From the NCBI GenBank assembly GCA_964556675.1, contig CAZKYN010000028.1, positions 1-20,578 on the forward strand: DNA of 20,578 nucleotides. The letters run 5' to 3'. The position numbers and the translations under genes were made by a program. Source of the DNA: JBDKTK01 sp964556675 (lineage in GTDB: Bacteria > Desulfobacterota > Syntrophia > Syntrophales > UBA4778). Shown one piece after another: positions 6,630-13,648 of the stretch. The number at the start of each line of letters is the position of its first letter. The stretch's first letter is position 1. The notes under the pieces were generated by a model. It was not told the DNA's origin, made no database searches, and saw only the letters and a list, made by a program, of their open reading frames with translations.

Positions 6630-8069
6630 TCATTGATCAATTTTTGCCAGAGATTTGGCATATTTTATTTTCTGCGGGAGCTTGCCCAGCCTCTGGTACA
6701 TTACCCTTTGACTCTGGGGAGGACCTGCACCGTGCATGCTTTCGACCAGGCAAGTGCCTCCTGTCATGTTTTCAATCAGCCTGAGGATTTTGATTCTGTT
6801 TTCTGTGGAAACTCCATCTACACCGGCGAGATATTTCCCGATATACTTTCCGATCTCGCAGCTCCTCAGGTCGTTTTCAAACGGAAGGGTTGCCATTATC
6901 CCGCCGGCTACATCATGGGCCAGGCGGGAAATTTCATAGATATGCCTTGTGATATTATGTTTCGTGCAGTTGGCAATGAGAGGATCCGGATAGTAGGCGC
7001 CGCTTTTGGTTTTTGAGCCCAAGGCGGAACAGGCTATAGATCCTGCGTAAACTGTCTCAGCCAGATGGATCATTTCGATCAGTTTGTCTCTTATGTGAGA
7101 TGCCTTATCCGTCCCCTGGTATTGTGATGCAAGGGCGCTGGCGCCGATTATGATGTCGGAAACCCCTCCCTTGCAGCCGCCGTAATTCTGGCGATGCAGA
7201 GTGGCGAAACGTTCCACGAGTATGCCGCTGAAATCAATCTCCCCGCACATGAAAACCCGCTCCCAGGGCACGAATACGTCTTCAAAGACGACAAGGGCTT
7301 CTCCGCCGACTACCCCGAAATCCGGGTTTCCGCAGTCGATGCCCTGCTCAAGCTTCCTTTCCTCGTTGGACTGCCTGCCGAAAATCATGGTTATACCCCG
7401 GGAGGCGAGGGGGATGGCAGCGGCTACGGCATACGCCTCGTCGCCCTTTGACATAGCCTGGGTAGGCATGATCATGATTTCATGGCTGTTGACCGAGCCG
7501 GTCTGATGCGCCTTTGCCCCCCGGATTACTATGCCTTTTTCGTTTTGTTCGACAACCCTTGTAAACAGGTCGGGGTCGGACTGCTGGCTGGGTCGTTTGG
7601 ACCGGTCTCCCTTGGGGTCTGTCATTCCTCCAACCAACATGAAATTTTCGGACTGGAGCCTTTTCAGATAATCGACGAAGCGTTTGAAGTACTTGGTCCC
7701 GGACACCTCATCAATTTCGAAAGTCGTCATGTATAGGGCGTTAATGGCGTCAAATCCCACACAGCGCTGATAGCAGCTGCCGGTTTCGTGCGATATAAGC
7801 CGGAGCATCTGGACTTTTTTTATCAGATCATCAAGCGACTGATGTATATGGGTAAATCTGTTTATTTTATTCCCTGTGATGTGGCTCCTAGCGGTGAGGA
7901 GGTCCTCGTTCTCAGGCAGAAGGGCCAGTTCATAGGTTTTCCCGGCTGAATTTATATGGGGGATGAAAGCGGGATGAGTTGTGATATCATCTACTCTTTT
8001 CCCGTTATAATAGACATTAAGGTTCTGTTTCCTGAGGCTTTCTATATAATCGGCTTTTGTGTAAATCAT
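6630..8069 (-). CDS. abfD: 4-hydroxybutyryl-CoA dehydratase-type radical enzyme (HpaB/AbfD superfamily)
   Basis: The 479-residue protein belongs to the flavin-dependent 4-hydroxyphenylacetate hydroxylase superfamily, but it carries the [4Fe-4S] ligands of 4-hydroxybutyryl-CoA dehydratase: Cys99 and Cys103 (SCYQRC) and His292 and Cys299 (HRQNYGGC). These are at the same numbers I recall for the Clostridium aminobutyricum enzyme. Other residues studied there are also present: Gln101, Thr190, Glu257, Tyr296 and Lys300, and Glu443/Ala448 (ESMHGA) in place of Glu455/Ala460. The enzyme dehydrates 4-hydroxybutyryl-CoA to crotonyl-CoA through a ketyl radical and isomerises vinylacetyl-CoA; it is oxygen-sensitive and cytoplasmic. 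Paralogues may use other gamma-hydroxyacyl-CoAs. Start ATG 8069 lies 2 bases after the stop of the Cys-rich small protein, so the two are coupled. The chemistry is well supported; the exact substrate is inference. Confidence 0.88.
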   Translation of the reverse strand: MIYTKADYIESLRKQNLNVYYNGKRVDDITTHPAFIPHINSAGKTYELALLPENEDLLTARSHITGNKINRFTHIHQSLDDLIKKVQMLRLISHETGSCYQRCVGFDAINALYMTTFEIDEVSGTKYFKRFVDYLKRLQSENFMLVGGMTDPKGDRSKRPSQQSDPDLFTRVVEQNEKGIVIRGAKAHQTGSVNSHEIMIMPTQAMSKGDEAYAVAAAIPLASRGITMIFGRQSNEERKLEQGIDCGNPDFGVVGGEALVVFEDVFVPWERVFMCGEIDFSGILVERFATLHRQNYGGCKGGVSDIIIGASALASQYQGTDKASHIRDKLIEMIHLAETVYAGSIACSALGSKTKSGAYYPDPLIANCTKHNITRHIYEISRLAHDVAGGIMATLPFENDLRSCEIGKYIGKYLAGVDGVSTENRIKILRLIENMTGGTCLVESMHGAGPPQSQRVMYQRLGKLPQKIKYAKSLAKIDQ

Positions 8070-8071
8070 TT

Positions 8072-8377
8072 TTAAACCTCACATTCCAGGATTATCCTTA
8101 TTAGTTTTTCGGGCGTCGTCCCGGCATCGCTGATGGAAATGCGCCTGCAGTGTTTAACTGAATCGATCAAATCGATATCTTTTTCGCAGCAGCATACAGG
8201 ACAACCATTGACAAAAAGGACAAAATCGAAGCTGCTCTCACCCTCGACCTGTACCCAGTAAATGGCATCATTTGCGCCTGACCTGATAAGATCAAGATAA
8301 TGCACCCGGTCAAAATCGGGATTGCAGCCGCCGCAAAATTTAACCGCAACTTTTTTCAATGTTTTACTGCAAACCAT
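8072..8377 (-). CDS. Cys-rich small protein coupled to the dehydratase, function unknown
   Basis: The 101-residue protein has nine Cys, grouped as CGGC (15, 18) and NGCPVCCC (59, 62-64), plus Cys 3, 77 and 99. There is no signal peptide and no membrane segment. The two Cys clusters could bind an Fe-S cluster or another metal, or act as redox thiols. I do not know a named family for it. Its last codons contain the ribosome site (GTGAGG) of the dehydratase gene and only 2 bases separate stop and start, so it is made together with that enzyme. A role in Fe-S or flavin handling, activation or electron supply for the dehydratase is a reasonable guess only. The start at 8377 has no strong ribosome site; an internal start is possible. 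Confidence 0.75.
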   Translation of the reverse strand: MVCSKTLKKVAVKFCGGCNPDFDRVHYLDLIRSGANDAIYWVQVEGESSFDFVLFVNGCPVCCCEKDIDLIDSVKHCRRISISDAGTTPEKLIRIILECEV

Positions 8378-8470
8378 TCCGAATTTTTGTATCAGTCCGG
8401 ATAAAGGTCATCGGACGTCTTCAGGTGCGTCCCGTTGTTTTTGAAAGAGAGAGTGTGTGCCTAAAAAATA

Positions 8471-8496
8471 CCCGGGGTACATGTGCATACCCCGGG
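8471..8496 (-). terminator. Intrinsic terminator of the MFS gene
   Basis: A perfect 9-bp stem (CCCGGGGTA / TACCCCGGG) with an 8-base loop starts 11 bases past the MFS stop codon. On the minus strand it is followed by TATTTTTTAG. It separates the transporter from the small protein-dehydratase pair downstream, which therefore needs its own promoter (in 8378-8460) or lives on read-through. Confidence 0.9.
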
Positions 8497-8506
8497 CTGA
8501 AAAGAA

Positions 8507-9841
8507 TTATTTTTTGGCTGTTGCTGCCGCCCCGTCTACAATTTCAAATTTTGTATGGTCGACAGGTGTTTCCTTTAAGAAGAGGCAGCATATCGCAGCA
8601 ATGAAGGCCAGGGCAGACCAGAAGATAAACACGTTGCCGAAATCGTAGGATTTATCAGGCAAAGTGATGACAAGATAGCCGGCGATGACCGGGGAAATAA
8701 AGGCGCCAAACTGTCCCAGTCCGTTGGTGATGCCCATGGCGCGGCCGACGACCTCTTTGGGGTACCTGATTGACGGGAACGCCTGCATGACGCCCCAGGG
8801 GAAGTTAACGAAAAATCCGCCGATCGCGAGCCATAATAGAAGCGAAGAGGTGTCGCCCTTCGGGCACTGTCCGATAAAATAAAGCGCCGGGATGGAGCCG
8901 AGCATTCCGATTGCCGTGACGACTTTCATTTTGCCCTGGAAGAACTTGTCCGCGACGGTTCCGCCAAGCCACATCGAGAAGAAGGCCACGATGTAAGGCA
9001 TGGATGCGTAAAAGCCCATTGTCTTCAGGTTGAGGCCGTGCATCTTTACCAGGAACGTGCTGATCCATGTGGTCATACCCCAGTAAACCATAAGCAGGAC
9101 GAAAAAGTTGATGGAAAAGAGATAGTACATAGGATCAGAGGTAAAGATCTTAGTGCTGTATGATTTTCCGTGCTCCTCTGCTTCCGATCCGACATCGGAA
9201 GTGGATATATACTTATACTCCTCTTCGCTCATCCGCCCTTTCTGGTATATTTCCTTCGGGGAATCCGACACGAACTTCCACAGGAGGAAGATGCCTATGA
9301 GGCCGGGGGCCGCAAGAACGAAAAAGACCGGCCTCCAAGCGCCTCCGAACACGTCGGCGGAAAGCCACGTTACGAGGAGAGGCACGATGGCCGGGGCAAC
9401 TGCCCAAGTCGTCGCAAAATAGCCGTTGGCGCGACCCTTCTCCGCTTTTGGGAACCAGTTGGCAATTTCTCTGACGGCCGGCACATAATGATGCCCTTCG
9501 CCCAGCGCAAGGCCGAACCTCAGGACGATGAACTGCCAGAAATTCCGGACGAAACCGGTTACAAAAGTAACTGCGGTGAATACCCAAATCGCGATATTCA
9601 TTGTCTTTTTCGGGCCCATTTTATCGGCCAGGAAACCGGATGAGAACTGGGCGAAAGCATACCCGAAGAAGAAGATGGAGCCGAGCCAACCGATTTCAAC
9701 GGCGTTAAGGCCCAGGTCTTTCTGGATGTATGGTAAAAATGTTAAGACAGAGATCCTGTCAAAATAATTGATCAGGTACAGCAGCCATATGATAAACAGA
9801 ATGACCCATCTGTAACCCCATACTTTTTTTGCAACATTCAT
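8507..9841 (-). CDS. MFS transporter, anion:cation symporter (ACS) type
   Basis: The 444-residue protein from ATG 9841 has about 12 membrane helices in two halves with a charged central loop (about residues 200-235, SPKEIYQKGRMSEEEYKYI). The first half carries the ACS/GudP-ExuT-like motif NYFDR (25-29) and the loop motif LADKMGPKK (71-79). These carriers import hexarates, hexuronates, phthalates and other organic anions with protons across the inner membrane. GGAGG lies 6 bases before ATG 9841, so the upstream in-frame ATG at 9877 is rejected. The gene is alone between its own promoter and terminator, and two palindromic operators lie around the promoter. It is the probable uptake step for the substrate of this locus; which anion is not visible. 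Confidence 0.9.
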   Translation of the reverse strand: MNVAKKVWGYRWVILFIIWLLYLINYFDRISVLTFLPYIQKDLGLNAVEIGWLGSIFFFGYAFAQFSSGFLADKMGPKKTMNIAIWVFTAVTFVTGFVRNFWQFIVLRFGLALGEGHHYVPAVREIANWFPKAEKGRANGYFATTWAVAPAIVPLLVTWLSADVFGGAWRPVFFVLAAPGLIGIFLLWKFVSDSPKEIYQKGRMSEEEYKYISTSDVGSEAEEHGKSYSTKIFTSDPMYYLFSINFFVLLMVYWGMTTWISTFLVKMHGLNLKTMGFYASMPYIVAFFSMWLGGTVADKFFQGKMKVVTAIGMLGSIPALYFIGQCPKGDTSSLLLWLAIGGFFVNFPWGVMQAFPSIRYPKEVVGRAMGITNGLGQFGAFISPVIAGYLVITLPDKSYDFGNVFIFWSALAFIAAICCLFLKETPVDHTKFEIVDGAAATAKK

Positions 9842-9971
9842 GATTAACCTCCAGTTGTCGCTGATGCACATCAGCATAAGACGGACTTTTGATCAGCTTA
9901 GTTACATTCCCCTGCTCAATGCGAGCCAACCCACCATGCCAGTTAATCTAAACATTCACCTCCACATAAAA

Positions 9972-9987
9972 GATTGAGCGCTCAATC
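9972..9987. promoter_or_regulatory. Palindromic operator O1 in the MFS leader
   Basis: GATTGAGCGCTCAATC is a perfect 16-bp palindrome, downstream of the minus-strand promoter at 10070-10097. It shares TGAGCG/CGCTCA half-sites with the other operators, but here the halves overlap without the 2-base spacer. Confidence 0.65.
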
Positions 9988-10069
9988 AGAATTGTGGTCA
10001 AAAAAAAGCGAAACAATAAAAGATCGGGTTTAAATAAAGAAATTGTAGAAACTTGAACATTGGACGTTC

Positions 10070-10097
10070 TTTATAACTCCCAAAAAGAGAATGTCAA
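10070..10097 (-). promoter_or_regulatory. Sigma-70 promoter for the MFS gene
   Basis: On the minus strand TTGACA (10097-10092) is followed after 16 bases by TATAAA (10075-10070). Operator O2 ends 8 bases upstream of the -35 element and O1 lies about 80 bases downstream of the -10, so repression by binding at both ends is plausible. Confidence 0.65.
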
Positions 10098-10105
10098 GAA
10101 AAAAA

Positions 10106-10119
10106 TGAGCGCTCGCTCA
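10106..10119. promoter_or_regulatory. Palindromic operator O2 upstream of the MFS promoter
   Basis: TGAGCGCTCGCTCA consists of TGAGCG and CGCTCA separated by 2 bases. Its reverse complement is identical over all 14 bases to operator O3 at the TetR promoter. Confidence 0.75.
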
Positions 10120-10249
10120 ATATTTTCTGTAAGCGCTGGATATCTCACGCATATTTTTTCATAAAATTTCATTTCAAGTTCCGATTTAATTCATAATTTA
10201 CCAGGCATGAGATAAAAGCCTGCTGTCTGGAGGTGCGGAAATGAATAAA

Positions 10250-10777
10250 TCACCTAGCCGGCAATTGAAATTCCCAGGCGCACCAAAATTCCGCGGGATG
10301 CTCATCGGGTGGACAGGCTATACAGCGCGTTTCGATCAGCGGGTCGACGGCCTTTGCAAAATGGCTGTACTCTTCGATGCCGACCGATTTGCACGGATAA
10401 TCCGGAAGTCCCTTTTTTTTTCGGATTGACTGCACCCGGCACTCACACATTCGGAAAATACAACGATTTTCGGTCACCTCGACGAAATCTTGCTTATTGA
10501 TGAGATGATACATGCGAAACCTCAGCGCTTGCATGAGAGCGGAAATCCCTCCATTCTCGGAAATTCCGAAGCGGCGCAGAATGCGCTTTGCCTCTATTTC
10601 GGAATAGGCGGCTATAGCATCTCCGCTGCATTGTCTTCCTGCATCCGTACCGTATCGGCTTTCAACTGCCTGGAACCACAGCCCGTCGTGGGCCAGCCAG
10701 TTGAGCGAAGCGTCCTCGAGTAATCCGATCAACTCCTCCCTGCTCAGGTCGGTTATTCCTTTGAAATTTTCATTCAT
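10250..10777 (-). CDS. DUF6125-like Cys-containing cytosolic protein
   Basis: From ATG 10777 (AGGTG 6 bases upstream; the GTG at 10786 overlaps that site and is rejected) this 175-residue protein has no signal or membrane segment. The N-terminal half is helical (LSREELIGLLEDASLNWLAHDGLWF). The C-terminal half carries a Cys pattern: RMCECRVQ (111, 113), YPCKSVG (129), CIACPPD (152, 155) and FWCAWEF (166). This layout resembles what I know as DUF6125, seen mainly in anaerobes and often beside acyl-CoA or aromatic catabolism genes. The activity is unknown; the Cys could bind a metal or Fe-S cluster. It is divergent from the TetR gene and shares that promoter region and operator O3, so it probably belongs to the same regulon. 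Family name given from memory. Confidence 0.75.
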   Translation of the reverse strand: MNENFKGITDLSREELIGLLEDASLNWLAHDGLWFQAVESRYGTDAGRQCSGDAIAAYSEIEAKRILRRFGISENGGISALMQALRFRMYHLINKQDFVEVTENRCIFRMCECRVQSIRKKKGLPDYPCKSVGIEEYSHFAKAVDPLIETRCIACPPDEHPAEFWCAWEFQLPAR

Positions 10778-10812
10778 AATTTTCACCTCAAAGATATTTC
10801 TTAAAATTGTGC

Positions 10813-10841
10813 TTGACAGAGCAAAAGCAATTATGTAATTA
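10813..10841 (+). promoter_or_regulatory. Sigma-70 promoter of the TetR-E1 operon
   Basis: TTGACA (10813-10818), a 17-base spacer and TAATTA (10836-10841) make a near-consensus promoter. Transcription would begin near 10848, directly at operator O3, which fits simple autorepression by the TetR protein. Confidence 0.7.
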
Positions 10842-10850
10842 CAAGCTCAG

Positions 10851-10864
10851 TGAGCGAGCGCTCA
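10851..10864. promoter_or_regulatory. Palindromic operator O3 at the TetR promoter
   Basis: TGAGCGAGCGCTCA (half-sites TGAGCG and CGCTCA, 2-base spacer) overlaps or immediately follows the predicted start of transcription. It lies in the TetR/DUF6125-like divergent gap. A further single half-site TGAGCG occurs just before the TetR ribosome site. Confidence 0.8.
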
Positions 10865-10949
10865 ATCATTTGTCGGGCTGCTTATATCACGCAATGATTG
10901 GTCGAGGAAAGATTTTTTACTTGTTAAAAGATCTGAGCGCGGAGGAAAA

Positions 10950-11675
10950 ATGAAGGTACGTACAAAAGAAGTCTTGAGCAATATTAAAAATGCTCAGCTG
11001 ATCGACATGCGGCGCCAACAGATAATTAATGGTGCAATCAAGGTATTCGCAGAAAAGGGTTTTCATAATGCCACCACCCGCGACATAGCCGCCGCTGCCG
11101 GCCTGACAATGGGCACTCTGTACAACTACATACGGAGCAAGGAAGACATTCTCTATATTACTTATGAATTCATGACAACGATTCTGAGTAATGGGCTCAG
11201 AAACGTTATAAATGAAACAAAAAATCCTCGAGACAGGGTAAGTGCGGCACTAAAACACAATCTCGAACTTATTTATAAGTACCGCGATGTAATTTTGTTT
11301 CTCTACAGGGAAGCCGGCAATTACAGCAGAGAGAGCGTCCACTCGGTGCTCGCCCAGGAAACCAAATACATCGAGGTATTTGAAGAACTTCTTCGGCAGA
11401 GATTCGAAGGAAAAAGAATAAACGAAGAGCGATTACGGCTTGCAGCTGATATCTTGTCTTATCTCAACGTAATTCTCGTCCTGCGTAACTGGAGCCTCAG
11501 CAAGAGATATAAATCCACTGAAAAGGTTGTAGAAGGCATACTCGATTTTGTCGAACACGCCATAGAGATCATCGATGAGGATTGCGCAGCCTCTGAATGT
11601 ACACATTGCCAAAAGCCTGCTGAGCCTCAAAAAGAAAGGAAAACTAAATGCGAAAGCCGGAAAAGGAAAAGTTGA
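10950..11675 (+). CDS. TetR-family transcriptional regulator
   Basis: The 241-residue protein (GGAGG 5 bases before ATG) has the TetR DNA-binding head: IINGAIKVFAEKGFHNATTRDIAAAAGLTMGTLYNYIRSKEDIL in substance, with the helix-turn-helix at about residues 42-62. A helical ligand-binding part runs to about 215. The tail is unusual, with CAASECTHC and a Lys/Arg-rich end. Proteins of this type in acyl-CoA catabolic loci bind an acyl-CoA or a pathway acid and release operator DNA. The gene leads the catabolic operon, and its end overlaps the E1 alpha start by 28 bases. The four TGAGCG/CGCTCA palindromes nearby are its likely targets. The fold and regulator role are secure; the ligand is unknown. 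Confidence 0.92.
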   Translation: MKVRTKEVLSNIKNAQLIDMRRQQIINGAIKVFAEKGFHNATTRDIAAAAGLTMGTLYNYIRSKEDILYITYEFMTTILSNGLRNVINETKNPRDRVSAALKHNLELIYKYRDVILFLYREAGNYSRESVHSVLAQETKYIEVFEELLRQRFEGKRINEERLRLAADILSYLNVILVLRNWSLSKRYKSTEKVVEGILDFVEHAIEIIDEDCAASECTHCQKPAEPQKERKTKCESRKRKS

Positions 11676-12607
11676 TTCAGTTTTATCAACAGATGCTGCG
11701 AATACGCCGGACCGAAGAGAAATTAATGGAAGTATTCTCCGCCGGAGAAATATTGGGATTTCTGCATGTAAGCATCGGGCAGGAAGCAGCCCCAGTGGCC
11801 ATATGCGCTCACCTGCGTGATGACGATTATATCGGCACCACCCACAGAGGCCATGGGTACGCCATTGCCAAGGGAGTTGACTTGAATCGGGCCATGGCAG
11901 AGCTGTTCGGACGCAGGGCAGGGTACTGCATGGGACGCTCCGGGTCTATGCACCTGGCCGATTTGTCCAAGGGACTGATGGGAGCCAACGGCATCGTGGG
12001 CGGCGGGATCCCTGTTATCACCGGGGCGGGCTTTGCCGCAAAATACAGGGGGACCGACCAGGTAGCGGTCGCCACCTTTGGCGACGGAGCCGCCAACCAG
12101 GGGACTTTCCATGAATCCTTGAACATAGCCGCGGTTCTTAATCTCCCCGTCATATTTCTTTGTGAAAACAACGGATGGGCCGAATTCTCCCCGCGCCCGG
12201 TCCATGCAAAGATCGAAAACCTGGCGGACCGAGCCGGTTCGTACGGCATGCCGGGAGTGATTGCAAGCAATGATGTAATTGAAATTCATGATGTTTGCGG
12301 AGAAGCGGTTGAGAGGGCTCGAAGAGGTGATGGGCCTACGCTAATCGAGGTGAAGTGCGACCGATGGCACGGCCATTACGTTGGGGATGCACAAAAATAC
12401 CGGGGGAAGGAAAAAATCGATGAAGCCAAGTCGAAGGATTGCATCCGGGACTTTGAGGCGCAGCTTCTGGAACAGAAAATACTCAAACAAGGAGATATCG
12501 TGAAAATTGAGGCCAGTATCAAAGCCGAACTTGATGAGGCCGTGAATTTTGCTCGCCAGTGTCCGTTCCCTGTTCCGGAGGAAATGGCGGAAGGGCTCTA
12601 TATATAA
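11648..12607 (+). CDS. Thiamine-diphosphate-dependent dehydrogenase E1 alpha subunit (acetoin/2-oxoacid type)
   Basis: The 319-residue protein is the alpha chain of an alpha2beta2 E1. The ThDP-binding motif is complete: GDGAAN (145-150), 26 residues, then NN (174-175). The HRGHG loop (67-71) is also present. E1 decarboxylates a 2-oxoacid, or cleaves acetoin, and passes the acyl unit to lipoyl-E2. The short length and the company of a butanediol-type dehydrogenase favour the acetoin dehydrogenase (AcoA) branch, but branched-chain or unknown oxoacid enzymes of this type look alike. The start (AAAGGA upstream) lies inside the TetR gene, a 28-base overlap. A 49-base gap with operator O4 separates it from E1 beta. 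Confidence 0.9.
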   Translation: MRKPEKEKLIQFYQQMLRIRRTEEKLMEVFSAGEILGFLHVSIGQEAAPVAICAHLRDDDYIGTTHRGHGYAIAKGVDLNRAMAELFGRRAGYCMGRSGSMHLADLSKGLMGANGIVGGGIPVITGAGFAAKYRGTDQVAVATFGDGAANQGTFHESLNIAAVLNLPVIFLCENNGWAEFSPRPVHAKIENLADRAGSYGMPGVIASNDVIEIHDVCGEAVERARRGDGPTLIEVKCDRWHGHYVGDAQKYRGKEKIDEAKSKDCIRDFEAQLLEQKILKQGDIVKIEASIKAELDEAVNFARQCPFPVPEEMAEGLYI

Positions 12608-12625
12608 AAATTTTTCCCCTGAAAG

Positions 12626-12639
12626 TGAGTGGACGCTCA
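12626..12639. promoter_or_regulatory. Operator-like palindrome O4 inside the operon
   Basis: TGAGTGGACGCTCA is TGAGTG and CGCTCA with a 2-base spacer, one base off the O2/O3 pattern, and the symmetry extends outward (AGTGAG...CTCACT). It sits in the E1 alpha-E1 beta gap, just before the E1 beta ribosome site. TATATA at about 12599-12604 could be a -10 element, but I see no good -35. Confidence 0.6.
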
Positions 12640-12656
12640 CTCAATAAGGAGTTCAA

Positions 12657-13634
12657 ATGAAAGATATTCGATATATTTTTGCGATCAAGGAAGCTCTCGA
12701 TGAGGAAATGGAGAGAGATGATAATGTTTGCCTGATCGGGGAGGACGTGGGGCTTGCCGGTGGTTCATTCGGGGCAAGCCGGGACCTGTTCAAGAAATTC
12801 GGTCCCCGCCGAATCGTCGATACCCCGATCAGCGAAGCAACCATTACTTCCATGGCGGCAGGCGCCGCTTGTTGCGGGTTGCGGCCGGTCGTTGAAATAA
12901 TGTTTATGGACTTTGTCACCTGCGCCATGGACAGCATTGTCAACCAGATTGCAAAAATGAGATATATGTTCGGCAACCAGTTTGCCGTTCCGATTGTCAT
13001 CAGAATGCCTGAGGGCGCAGGTCTCAATGCAGGCCCTCAGCATTCCCAATGCCTTGAGGCCTGGTTTGCCCACGTCCCCGGACTTAAGGTAGTCATGGCT
13101 GCTAATCCCTGTGATGTAAAGGGGCTGCTCAAGTCCGCAATCCGCGACGACAATCCAGTCATTTTCATAGAGAATAAAACACTGCATGCAATGAAGGGCC
13201 AGGTGCCTGAAGGGACCGGCCACCTGATACCGCTGGGCAAGGCCGACGTCAAGAGACAGGGTTCTGACGTAACAGTAGTTGCCGTTTCGAGGCTGGTCAA
13301 CGAGGCCCTCCGCGCAGCTGCCGATTTGGAAAAGGAAAGCGTCAGTGTGGAAGTCGTGGACCTCATGACGGTGCAGCCCTGGGACAAGGAAGCGGTATTC
13401 AACTCAATCTCCAAGACCCACCGGCTCGTGGTTGCCCATGAAGCTGCGAAACACTTTGGAATCGGAGCCGAAATATCCGCCTGTGTTGCAGAAGAGTTGC
13501 TTGATGAGCTTGACGCACCCATCATGCGCGTCGGCGCCCCGTTCGTCCCGATTCATTACAGTCTTGAAAAAGCCTACGTGCCCGATTCCGAAGCCGTCAA
13601 GAAGGCTGTCCGAGCCACATTGCAGAGGGCTTAG
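12657..13634 (+). CDS. Thiamine-diphosphate-dependent dehydrogenase E1 beta subunit (acetoin/2-oxoacid type)
   Basis: The 325-residue protein (AAGGAG 6 bases before ATG) is the partner of the E1 alpha chain. It has LIGEDVGLAGGSFGAS near the N-terminus, the ThDP-activating Glu60 in DTPISEATI, and the conserved His129 in GPQHSQ. The C-terminal transketolase-like domain (VEVVDLMTVQPWD, VVAHEA) is complete. Together alpha and beta form the decarboxylating E1 of a lipoamide complex in the cytoplasm. Length is usual for the family. It is followed 14 bases later by the alcohol dehydrogenase. Confidence 0.92.
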   Translation: MKDIRYIFAIKEALDEEMERDDNVCLIGEDVGLAGGSFGASRDLFKKFGPRRIVDTPISEATITSMAAGAACCGLRPVVEIMFMDFVTCAMDSIVNQIAKMRYMFGNQFAVPIVIRMPEGAGLNAGPQHSQCLEAWFAHVPGLKVVMAANPCDVKGLLKSAIRDDNPVIFIENKTLHAMKGQVPEGTGHLIPLGKADVKRQGSDVTVVAVSRLVNEALRAAADLEKESVSVEVVDLMTVQPWDKEAVFNSISKTHRLVVAHEAAKHFGIGAEISACVAEELLDELDAPIMRVGAPFVPIHYSLEKAYVPDSEAVKKAVRATLQRA

Positions 13635-13648
13635 AAAGGAGAACAAAA

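Larger units (their letters stand above)
9842..10249. other. Regulatory intergenic region between MFS and DUF6125-like genes
   Basis: This 408-base gap is AT-rich and holds the MFS promoter and two palindromic operators, listed separately. It also has a 5-bp CAGGC/GCCTG hairpin at about 10202-10226 that lacks a U-run and is not a convincing terminator for the gene to the right. No coding frame is supported. Confidence 0.6.

Noticed and set aside
10202..10226. Hairpin after the DUF6125-like gene as a terminator
   Set aside because: Only a 5-bp stem with an 11-base loop and no U-run on the minus strand.
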